DNA of 64,000 nucleotides, taken from Roseiarcus sp036488815. Lineage in GTDB: Bacteria; Pseudomonadota; Alphaproteobacteria; Rhizobiales; Beijerinckiaceae. Position numbers and translations under genes: made by a program. Under the pieces are notes generated by a model. The model was not told the DNA's origin. It worked only from the letters and a program-made list of their open reading frames with translations, and ran no database searches. The stretch lies in contig DASXGX010000044.1 in NCBI GenBank assembly GCA_036488815.1, forward strand, positions 1 to 64,000, written 5' to 3'. Within the stretch, counting starts at the first letter, position 1. Every line of letters starts with the position of its first letter. Of this stretch, positions 37,401-43,693 are shown in pieces.

Positions 37401-37698
37401 TGTCGTGACCTCCCGGCCGCCGGTCAAGGAGGACTCCTCTCTTGATAAGCTTTTGACGATCATTGCGCGCACGAACGACATGCACCCGGATTCGAGCGCC
37501 AACCTCGAAGTGTTCCTAGCATCTTACGAGGCGATCGGCTCATACGTTTTGATGCCGGGCCAGATGGTTCCTGGCGGTAAACTCAAATTCGGATTCGGCC
37601 TCGGGCTACGAAAGTGTGCCCTGACTGTTAAACAAGCGAGCGAAGTGGGGCCTCACGACATAGAGCAACTTGCTATACGCCGTCACAGGCGAAGGTAG
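34498..37698 (+). CDS. Large uncharacterised protein with restriction-endonuclease-like N-terminus; candidate defence gene
   Basis: This 1066-residue protein is of no family I can name. Start: TTG after GGGGGAG; ATG at 34549 is the alternative but lacks a ribosome-binding site. About residues 55-200 resemble a PD-(D/E)xK/Mrr-like domain. The pattern is GPEGGGDSKVD (Asp85), then WAFAFSAKKQW with Lys122, where the usual Glu/Gln two residues before Lys is Ser120, then RIICVTAQFARAKARAALED and VTIYDRSWIVKEV. Residues 220-640 are helical, TPR/HEAT-like in amphipathic rhythm. The last 300 residues are mixed, with no catalytic motif. No transmembrane helix is seen. Base composition and codon use are visibly less GC-rich than flanking genes. 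It sits between mccB and mccA, suggesting transfer. Confidence 0.75.
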   Translation: MAAGVASGEKPISPTAFMRKLRPERYSDTRVRSAYQLERDVFEYRLETITSRNETSEFELFCRKLCERTICPNLRPQTGPEGGGDSKVDSETLPLADEIATLTYIGETNAGRERWAFAFSAKKQWIGKIRSDVAGIFETDRRYQRIICVTAQFARAKARAALEDELTAKYGIPVTIYDRSWIVKEVIEGERKDLAYNYLGVGRLVEDGRRLGPKDYSRSQQLEDIEKELSDPATFAGLKMQRAAEALVGAKLSRELERPRHETEGRLIRAIRLAEDGGTFHQKLEAHYESLCTFVWWFDEIEPVNAGYAAFEAMALSSEHATSLEFLVTLLQHLVNAVLLRVLSAEECDLANRAQRLSKRLAELIEDKERPNNNLQARTLRLNEAMIARDHGAISNVWPKFSSILKQAEGLGEFDALRLIKMIEVLGGVARDDPQYTALAEQMAAFVGKRTGEAAGAMVLLRRAKQLDFDRHFDMIRLLGRAARQLTKKEYADELIEALQLLCHAYRSAGLLWAARAGCVFALATILIESDEESQIRIEMLPTVKVWAWIALEMRHLPDFLEAVQLFNGMSRSLPLTEETQATVKEDIRELDGAFGSYVLNLTEDELTAVQRLPDVLAGLDLWLSHSALLYVLGYEDRLRADGVIPPEETPDHLHGFFTDLASQPVSADRYGPLITNPIGHQSYSSTVLGVSVEVNFDGSANGILMAEGVLGTMEAYFATAAEMAIHPHTERMQIEVIEDTTTSKPKVAFDQRVMRLSLTWPGWAPAAFEHNEAAQRAFFELSAVAMVAACVVQDPEVILKKLAEDDAVLERIAIILAAGNSYHRFSGRYFSRLADKEALSTAGYPTCETRPKIKRRKLDNSRKESPRDFPESAEGVWTKLIHNHRDVAVQSVIDVHLWDKAGWHATAFLSYGPSQPPGLALVFEDKQAAADIFKRWRARFGATDKGDEIYVSIVRGISSEYPNDYAVVVTSRPPVKEDSSLDKLLTIIARTNDMHPDSSANLEVFLASYEAIGSYVLMPGQMVPGGKLKFGFGLGLRKCALTVKQASEVGPHDIEQLAIRRHRRR

Positions 37699-37723
37699 AT
37701 CGTTTAGTGGGTAAACGCCGATG

Positions 37724-37773
37724 TCTGCTTCGCGAGCTGACCATAAGATCTGCTTCGCCAGCTGACCATAAGA
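37724..37773. repeat. Two tandem 25-base repeat units
   Basis: The unit TCTGCTTCGCGAGCTGACCA followed by TAAGA occurs at 37724-37748 and again at 37749-37773 with one G-to-C change. A third partial, inverted relative (CTGGCGAAGC) follows at 37781. It lies just after the 1066-residue gene, at the right edge of the lower-GC segment. Two units are too few for a CRISPR array. Confidence 0.8.
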
Positions 37774-37802
37774 TCGGCTACTGGCGAAGCTGCCGCTTTT
37801 TT
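37752..37802 (+). terminator. Rho-independent terminator after the 1066-residue gene
   Basis: The arm GCTTCGCCAG (37752-37761) pairs perfectly with CTGGCGAAGC (37781-37790) around a 19-base loop. It is followed by TGCCGC and a run of six T. The stem is 10 bp. The loop is long and the T run begins 6 bases after the stem, so strength is moderate. Confidence 0.6.
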
Positions 37803-37931
37803 GATTGCGCGCGAACAAACCACTCTCGACCCAAGCCGAGTCATCCGGCGGTCCGCGATGAAGGACACACCGGATCGATGCTGCCGTCTGCGTCGAGCGA
37901 CGAAGCGCCCGAGTTTATCCAATGAATAGCC

Positions 37932-38909
37932 TCAGCCCGGCTTGTAGTCGCGCGTCGCCTCGGGATCGTCGGTCGCCGCCGGCAGCGCCATAAGTTCGTC
38001 CCACATCGCCTCGGGGATGGGGAAACTGGCCCATTCGTAGGTCTTTTGGACGTGTCCCACTTCGCCGACGCCGCAGATCGTCGAGGCGATGCGCGGGTCG
38101 CGCATGGAGAACTGCAGCGCCGCGGCGCCAGCGGGCACGCCGTAACGCGCGCAGATCGCCTCGATCCGGCGGATCGGGTCGAGCGCGGCGTCCGAGGATT
38201 CCTGGTAGACGTAGCGCGGATATTGGGCCGTGCCCTTGGCGAGCACGCCGCCGGCGTAGGGGGCCGCGTTGAGGACGGTGACGCCGCGCGATTGCGCCAA
38301 ATTCAGCATCGGCTCCGCGTTGCGGTTGGCGAGCGTGAAACGGTTGTGCGTGATCAGGACATCGAAATCCCAGTCGCGCAGCAGAGGCGTCATCATCGAA
38401 ACCGGGCCGGCCGCCAGACCGACCGCTGTCACTAGCCCTTCCTCCTTCATGCGGAAAAGTTCGCCCAAGGCGCCGTCGCGGCTGGTGGTCTCCGCCTGCG
38501 AGCGGGAATGCTCGGGGTCGTGCAGGTGCAACAGGTCGATCCGCTCCAACCCCAAGGCGGCGAGGCTCTGCTCGAGCGAGCGGCGCGCCTGCGCGGCGTC
38601 GAAGACGTTTGTCTCGAGGTCGCGGTCGAGCTTGGTCGAGACCAGGAAGCCCTTGGGAAGGCCGCCGCGCTCGCGAATGACGGCGCCAATGCGCTCCTCG
38701 CTGCGCCCCATGCCGTAAATGCGCGAGGTGTCTATGTAGTTCGCTGGCCCCTCGAAGATCGCCCGCACCGTGGCTTTGGCTTGTTCCTCATTGACGCGGT
38801 AGCCGTAGGTGTCGGGCATGTCGCCGAGGCCGGTCGCCCCGAAGCCGAGCTTCGTGACCATGAGGCCGGTTCGCCCCACCGGCGCTGTCTTCGCATCCGC
38901 CTCGGTCAT
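37932..38909 (-). CDS. Aldo/keto reductase
   Basis: This 325-residue NAD(P)H-dependent oxidoreductase has the AKR barrel pattern. It starts with GRTGLMVTKLGFGATGLGDM. The catalytic Asp/Tyr region is YIDTSRIYGMGRSEERIG, followed by FLVSTKLDRD for the Lys. Late signatures are IDLLHLHDPEHS and GVPAGAAALQFSMRDPRIAS. Best resemblance is to the D-threo-aldose/L-fucose dehydrogenase-like branch. The ATG at 38909 gives standard length; the larger frame upstream is a shadow of mccA. It is divergent from mccA, and its substrate is unknown. Confidence 0.9.
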   Translation of the reverse strand: MTEADAKTAPVGRTGLMVTKLGFGATGLGDMPDTYGYRVNEEQAKATVRAIFEGPANYIDTSRIYGMGRSEERIGAVIRERGGLPKGFLVSTKLDRDLETNVFDAAQARRSLEQSLAALGLERIDLLHLHDPEHSRSQAETTSRDGALGELFRMKEEGLVTAVGLAAGPVSMMTPLLRDWDFDVLITHNRFTLANRNAEPMLNLAQSRGVTVLNAAPYAGGVLAKGTAQYPRYVYQESSDAALDPIRRIEAICARYGVPAGAAALQFSMRDPRIASTICGVGEVGHVQKTYEWASFPIPEAMWDELMALPAATDDPEATRDYKPG

Positions 38910-39062
38910 CCTGTGTTCCTCCCATAAAGTGGTCGCTGCTTCCCTAGGCCGGTGAGGGAAAGGCGGCAAGGGCTGGTTTGCGAATGGCGCGCACAAACTC
39001 GCGCTGGCGGCGCTGGTCATAGCCCGCGCTTCGCCATATCGTCGCTGCAAAAAGGAGACGCC

Positions 39063-41015
39063 ATGTTCGCCAACGTCCTCATCGCCAATCGGGGCGAGAT
39101 CGCCTGCCGCATCATCGCGACGGCGCGACGGATGGGGATGCGGACTCTTGCGCTCGCGACCCCCGCCGACCGGGGCGCCCGCTTCACGCGGCTCGCCGAC
39201 GAGACCCACGAGATCGGCGCCGGCGCCGAGGGCTATCTCGACGCCAAGGCGATCGTCGCGCTGGCGAAGCGGGTCGGCGCGGAGTGCCTTCATCCCGGCT
39301 ACGGCTTCTTGAGCGAGAATGCCGACTTCGCCGAGGCCTGCCGCGAGGCGGGCGTCGTGTTCGTCGGCCCGTCGCCCGAGGCGATGCGCGCGATGGGTCT
39401 CAAGAGTTCCGCCAAGGCGTTGATGGCGAAGGCCGGCGCGCCGATCGTGCCAGGGTACCACGGCGACAATCAGAGCCCGAAGTTCCTCAAGGAGAAGGCC
39501 TACGAGATCGGCTATCCCGTGCTCATCAAGGCGATCGCCGGCGGCGGGGGACGCGGCATGCGGCGGGTCGACGCGCATGTCGATTTCGAGGCGGCGCTCG
39601 ACAGCGCAATGCGAGAGGCGGAGGGCGCCTTCGGCGACTCTCGCGTCCTCATCGAGAAATATGTCTCGGCGCCGCGCCACGTCGAGGTGCAGGTGTTCGG
39701 CGATATGCACGGCGGCGTCGTGCACCTTTTCGAGCGCGACTGCTCCTTGCAGCGTCGCCACCAGAAGGTGATCGAGGAGACCCCGGCGCCCGGACTGCCG
39801 GAGGAGACGCGCGCCGCTATGTGCGAGGCGGCGGTGGCGGCGGCCCGCGCGGTCGGCTACTTCGGCGCCGGCACTGTCGAGTTCATTGTCGATTCCTCGC
39901 GCGGGCTCGGGCCGGACAGCTTCTATTTCCTGGAAATGAACACGCGCCTTCAGGTCGAGCACCCCGTCACCGAGGCGATCACGGGGCTCGATCTCGTCGA
40001 ATGGCAGTTTCGGGTCGCGGCGGGCGAGCCGCTGCCGCGCGCGCAAGACCAGATCCGCAGGAGCGGCTGGGCGATCGAGGCGCGCCTCAACGCGGAGGAT
40101 CCCGAGAGCGGCTTTCTGCCTTCGCCGGGCCGAATCCTCGCGCTCAGCCTGGAGCCAGTCGAGGGCTTGCGGGTCGACGCCGGCGTCGAAGCGGGGGACC
40201 GCGTGACGCCGTTCTACGATTCGATGATCGCCAAGCTGATCGCCCATGCGCCGACGCGCGCCGAGGCGTTGGCGAAGCTGCGCGGCGCGCTCGCCAGGGC
40301 CGTCGTGATCGGCCCCAAGACCAATCTCGCTTTTCTCGACGCGTTGCTGAGCGCGCCCGAAGTCGAAGCCGGCGCGTTCGACACCGGATTCATCGACGCC
40401 AATTTGGGGCCTCTCGGCGCTGAGCCGCGCGGGCCCGATCCGTTCGCCGTCCTCGCCGGGGCCGAGGTTTTGCTCGACGGCTTACCAGCGCTTCCCCAAC
40501 GAGCGCCCGCCCACGATCCCTGGTCGATCGCCGACTCGTTCGACGTGATGGCGCCGCGCGCTGTTGGTCTCGACGTGTACGTCGACGGCCATGTCGAGCG
40601 CCTGGTGAACATTGGGAGGGACGGGGCGGCGAGGCTCGCCTTCGCCGACGGGCGCAAGCCAGGGCCCGCTGACGCTCCGCCAACGATATACACCAGCGAG
40701 GGAACCGCGTTCGTGCTTCGCGGCGGCCGTCAATTTCGGGTCGCGCTGACGGAGCCGCTCGAGGGCCGCGCCTTGGGCGCGGACGAGCGGTCAGGCGTGG
40801 TCGCCGCCCCGATGCACGGAAGGTTGATCGCCCTTTCGGTCAAGGACGGCGATGCGGTGGAGCAGGGCGCACGTCTTGCGGTCGTCGAGGCGATGAAGAT
40901 GGAGCATGCGCTGGTCGCGCCGCGCTCCGGCCGCGTCGTCGATCTCGCAGCGCGGATCGGCGATACGGTCGAGCAAGGCGAGCGGCTGATGACCGTCGAG
41001 GCTGAGGGGGACTGA
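39063..41015 (+). CDS. mccA: Methylcrotonyl-CoA carboxylase-type biotin carboxylase/biotin carrier (alpha) subunit
   Basis: This 650-residue protein has biotin carboxylase at the N-terminus (VLIANRGEIACRIIATARRM, HPGYGFLSENADFAEACREA, the ATP-grasp loop AIAGGGGRGMRRV, EMNTRLQVEHPVTE). A linker follows, then a C-terminal biotinyl domain with EAMKMEH (biotin on Lys612). With the mccB product at 32743 it should carboxylate 3-methylcrotonyl-CoA; geranyl- or propionyl-CoA carboxylase activity cannot be excluded. The ATG follows AAAAAGGAG at a good distance. Confidence 0.9.
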   Translation: MFANVLIANRGEIACRIIATARRMGMRTLALATPADRGARFTRLADETHEIGAGAEGYLDAKAIVALAKRVGAECLHPGYGFLSENADFAEACREAGVVFVGPSPEAMRAMGLKSSAKALMAKAGAPIVPGYHGDNQSPKFLKEKAYEIGYPVLIKAIAGGGGRGMRRVDAHVDFEAALDSAMREAEGAFGDSRVLIEKYVSAPRHVEVQVFGDMHGGVVHLFERDCSLQRRHQKVIEETPAPGLPEETRAAMCEAAVAAARAVGYFGAGTVEFIVDSSRGLGPDSFYFLEMNTRLQVEHPVTEAITGLDLVEWQFRVAAGEPLPRAQDQIRRSGWAIEARLNAEDPESGFLPSPGRILALSLEPVEGLRVDAGVEAGDRVTPFYDSMIAKLIAHAPTRAEALAKLRGALARAVVIGPKTNLAFLDALLSAPEVEAGAFDTGFIDANLGPLGAEPRGPDPFAVLAGAEVLLDGLPALPQRAPAHDPWSIADSFDVMAPRAVGLDVYVDGHVERLVNIGRDGAARLAFADGRKPGPADAPPTIYTSEGTAFVLRGGRQFRVALTEPLEGRALGADERSGVVAAPMHGRLIALSVKDGDAVEQGARLAVVEAMKMEHALVAPRSGRVVDLAARIGDTVEQGERLMTVEAEGD

Positions 41016-41065
41016 GCCCGGGGGCCTCTCCACCCACAATCAGGCCGCCTCGGCCGTTTCTGTGG

Positions 41066-41434
41066 TCACAGACCCTCGCCGTCGTCGGAGCGCCCGGCCT
41101 TGATCTCGGCGAGGAGCTTCTGGACCGCCTCGGGCGCGGGGAGCGGATCGCAGGCGAGCGGTCCGCGCGTCCATATGATGAGGCCTGCGCCGCCCTTGTC
41201 TTTCGTAAGCAAGACCGCGCCGTCGCCCGGGGGAAGCCCCGCCGGCGTGAACGGCAGCGCGGCATAAAGGCCTTGCAGGAAGTGGAACTGCGCGTCCGTC
41301 AGGGGGGAGACCGTCGTGTCCTTGCCCGCCTCCTGCTGCACTTTGTCCAGCGCCCCGCAATGCGGTCCTTTCTCTTGAGCAAGCGCGGGAGCGGCGGCAA
41401 CCAACGCTGATAACGCAACGGCAACTTTCAACAT
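41066..41434 (-). CDS. Secreted protein of unknown function
   Basis: This 122-residue protein begins MLKVAVALSALVAAAPALAQ, a clear signal peptide cleaved after ALA. The mature part has two cysteines (PHCGALDKV and PLACDPLP) and no recognised domain. The ATG at 41434 follows AGAGGAGAG, which decides it over an upstream in-frame ATG. It lies 136 bases downstream of the three-gene membrane module on the same strand and may belong with it. It is convergent with mccA. Confidence 0.7.
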   Translation of the reverse strand: MLKVAVALSALVAAAPALAQEKGPHCGALDKVQQEAGKDTTVSPLTDAQFHFLQGLYAALPFTPAGLPPGDGAVLLTKDKGGAGLIIWTRGPLACDPLPAPEAVQKLLAEIKAGRSDDGEGL

Positions 41435-41570
41435 GGCTTTTCTCTCCTCTGTCATTCGGCCGCGCTCATGTCTTCAATCGCGTGGCCGTTGGTGGAACCG
41501 GGTCGGTCTGGCTCGACGATTCCGGCGCCGACTATCTCGGCCGGCGCCGACGGTCGCCTCGTCATACCGC

Positions 41571-42068
41571 TCACATCTTGGCGGGCAGCGTGCTCATGGC
41601 TCTCCGGTCAAGCTGGTACATTCCTTGATCGTTGCCGATGCCCAGCGGATCGCCGGCGCCCTTGCGGGGTTTGGTCTCGCGCTTTTCGAGTACGGCGCGC
41701 TGCCCGTGCGCGATTGCGTCTTGGGCCTGGCGAAGCGTCTTTTTCATCTCTTTCGTCAGCCGCGTTTCGTAGGCGCGCGGAACATCGTTGGTTCGGAGCC
41801 AAAGATCGACCTGTCCCTCGTCGTCATGCGCCACGAAGGCGACAAGCTCGGCGTGATCAGGCAAGGCGGATGCGTCCGCCGACACCGGGAAGCCCATAAT
41901 TGCGCCGGCCGCGACCGGCGCGTAACAGGCGAGCGCCAGGGCGGCGACAGGCACGGCGATCTTCGCCCACAGCGGCGCGCTCGCAGTCCGAAAGAGCCAC
42001 GCGGCGATGACGCACATCAACGCGAGCAGCGCGCCGAAGGACAAAACGAAGTGAAGGTAGAGGCTCAT
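41571..42068 (-). CDS. Two-helix membrane protein of the ExbB/ExbD-like module (unknown function)
   Basis: This 165-residue protein begins MSLYLHFVLSFGALLALMCV. It has a first helix at about residues 6-26 and a second at about 36-58 (AKIAVPVAALALACYAPVAA). A charged cytoplasmic or periplasmic tail follows (VDLWLRTNDVPRAYETRLTK, KKTLRQAQDAIAHGQ). Its start overlaps the stop of the ExbD-like gene (ATGA), so the two are translationally coupled. No family is recognised. Confidence 0.72.
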   Translation of the reverse strand: MSLYLHFVLSFGALLALMCVIAAWLFRTASAPLWAKIAVPVAALALACYAPVAAGAIMGFPVSADASALPDHAELVAFVAHDDEGQVDLWLRTNDVPRAYETRLTKEMKKTLRQAQDAIAHGQRAVLEKRETKPRKGAGDPLGIGNDQGMYQLDRRAMSTLPAKM

Positions 42069-42679
42069 GGCGAGGCGACTTCTTTCTGATAGGACGCGGT
42101 GATCGGGGTGAGGGGCGGATCGCCAAGCGTGATCTGGCCATCCCGCGCCATATCGAACGATGCCCAATTGATCGTCTGGCCGACGTAATCCAGAACCAAG
42201 TCCTTCGCGAAGACGACGCGGACAGAGGGATTGAGCGCGAGGATTTCCGCGTGAACCTTGAGCCCGATGGCGCGGCGGTCGACCGCGCCGTCGCGATCGG
42301 TGTATAGGTTTGCGCCGAGGTCGTAGTGGCCGGGCTCGATACACCGCAGCGCGATCGTTTCCTTGTTGCTGTCGACCTGGGTTCGCGAACCGTCCGCCAA
42401 GGTGATGAACGAGTCGATGAAGCCGCGGTTGTCGCGGTCGAGCGTTGCGCAGCCGACGTCGCGGGAGGCGTAAAAGACCGGCTTCTTGCTGGGCGGCATC
42501 AAGTGAATGTCGACATCGGCGTCCTTGTGGACGTCCCATTCGAGCGAGAGAAGATATTCAGCCTTCTCCTTCACGCCATTGGCCTTCGTCTGCGGCGGAT
42601 TGACCGCGACGATGACAATGGCGAGAACGGCGAGCGCCATGTCGCAAAGACCGATCCAGACTGCCGAGCGGTCCGTCAT
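42065..42679 (-). CDS. ExbD-like single-helix membrane protein with periplasmic domain
   Basis: This 204-residue protein has one N-terminal helix, VWIGLCDMALAVLAIVIVAV. The Asp13 at its start matches the position of the proton-carrying Asp in ExbD/TolR/MotB helices. The rest is probably periplasmic, with a DADVDIHLMPPSKKPVFYAS stretch and GCATLDRDNRGFIDS, a pattern I associate with uncharacterised proteins encoded next to small TolQ-like genes. Its first bases overlap the MotA/TolQ-like gene stop, and its end overlaps the next gene. No peptidoglycan-binding OmpA motif is present. Confidence 0.7.
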   Translation of the reverse strand: MTDRSAVWIGLCDMALAVLAIVIVAVNPPQTKANGVKEKAEYLLSLEWDVHKDADVDIHLMPPSKKPVFYASRDVGCATLDRDNRGFIDSFITLADGSRTQVDSNKETIALRCIEPGHYDLGANLYTDRDGAVDRRAIGLKVHAEILALNPSVRVVFAKDLVLDYVGQTINWASFDMARDGQITLGDPPLTPITASYQKEVASP

Positions 42680-43095
42680 CGTTCAGCCTTCCTGATTGCA
42701 ACCTCGAGATTGAAAGTCATGACGGCCACCAGAGCTGCCGCGAGCACGCCGCATGCGGTGCAATACAGCGAGGTGGCGAGCGGGGCGAAGGCAGCCGCTC
42801 CGCCGGCGAGCGACTTAGCCTGGAGGCTCAAGCCGAAGGCGGTGCCGAAGAGCCCAAGCATCGGGAGAAGACGCTCGGCGAGATGGCCGAATGAGGCGTC
42901 GGCGGCGTCAGGGCGCCAGGCCTGCCAGCCGAGCCACGCCGTTGTGCCGAGGAACACGACGCCGATGGCCGAGGTCATCATGCTCTGGTCATTCGCCCAG
43001 ACCGCCGTGAACACGCCTTGAATATAGGCAAACCAGGCAGCCGCGCCGATGGCGAGGCATAGAACGAAGTGCGAGAGGAATGCACGGCGCTGCAT
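42676..43095 (-). CDS. Small MotA/TolQ/ExbB-like membrane protein
   Basis: This 139-residue protein has about four hydrophobic helices. The last two match the TolQ/ExbB core: LPMLGLFGTAFGLSLQ (about residues 77-92; compare PYIGLLGTVIGI in ExbB). The second is LATSLYCTACGVLAAALVAV (about 106-125). It is shorter than ExbB (about 240) because the long cytoplasmic loop is missing. It is first of a coupled gene set with an ExbD-like protein and a two-helix protein, suggesting a small proton-driven stator. The ATG follows AAAGGA. Confidence 0.68.
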   Translation of the reverse strand: MQRRAFLSHFVLCLAIGAAAWFAYIQGVFTAVWANDQSMMTSAIGVVFLGTTAWLGWQAWRPDAADASFGHLAERLLPMLGLFGTAFGLSLQAKSLAGGAAAFAPLATSLYCTACGVLAAALVAVMTFNLEVAIRKAER

Positions 43096-43693
43096 GAGGC
43101 GACAATCCTTTCCAAAAACACATGCGCTGCTCTCAGGTCTTGCTTCCCGAGAGCACGATTGGACGCAAGCTCAGCAAATTTTCAGCGAGTTGAGATCGAG
43201 GGCTTTCGCCACGTCGTCTTCTATTGCAGGCGCAAATGTAGCACTGTCAGACGGGGCCTACCCATTGGGTTAAGGTCGCGTGCGTCTAAACACCTGCAGA
43301 TCTGGAACCGCATAAAGCATAATTGCGCTGATGCGTTGGTTTGGCCGAGGGCGCCTATTGGTGACCTCGCGCCGCTTCCACGCGGTTGTCGGCGTTGAAA
43401 ATCGTACGACGCCTGCGGTCGCAGTTTCCTGCCAGATTGACTCGTCGCAACGATTCGAACTTTCGACCGTTAGCTCAGGGATTTGGCCCTGCGTACGTCC
43501 GTTTTCGGACGGTAGGTCGGAGCTGCGGAACAACCGAGGACGGGTCGGAGGCCGTCATTCAAACTCAGGCGGGTCAGCCAGCCCGCGCTCGATTCGCGCT
43601 TTTCGCGATACAACCGTTAACGGGTTGTATACGGATGGCGTCTACCTATGCGTGCAATCGATTGTCGCCGCTCGCATCGGAAGCGCCGCTCGC
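43096..43693. other. Long intergenic region between divergent operons
   Basis: This 598-base region lies between the MotA/TolQ-like gene (leftward) and the GGDEF-EAL gene (rightward). It contains a 7-bp inverted repeat TGCTCTC/GAGAGCA at 43128-43155 and a stronger palindrome at 43608-43630, listed separately. Possible ORFs here overlap in several frames and none has family character. A TTCGAAC and a TTAGCTCAG occur but in the wrong order for a tRNA. Confidence 0.5.
43608..43630. promoter_or_regulatory. Operator-like inverted repeat upstream of GGDEF-EAL gene
   Basis: ATACAACC and GGTTGTAT form a perfect 8-bp inverted repeat around a 7-base spacer (GTTAACG). It is the right size for a dimeric repressor site and lies about 64 bases before the chosen start codon. 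No regulator is assigned. Confidence 0.35.

Noticed and set aside
37724..37773. CRISPR array
   Set aside because: Only two directly adjacent units with no spacer and no cas genes in the window.
43441..43500. tRNA-like pieces (GATTCGAAC and TTAGCTCAG) on the plus strand
   Set aside because: The T-loop-like piece precedes the D-arm-like piece, and no acceptor stem or anticodon arm pairs around them.
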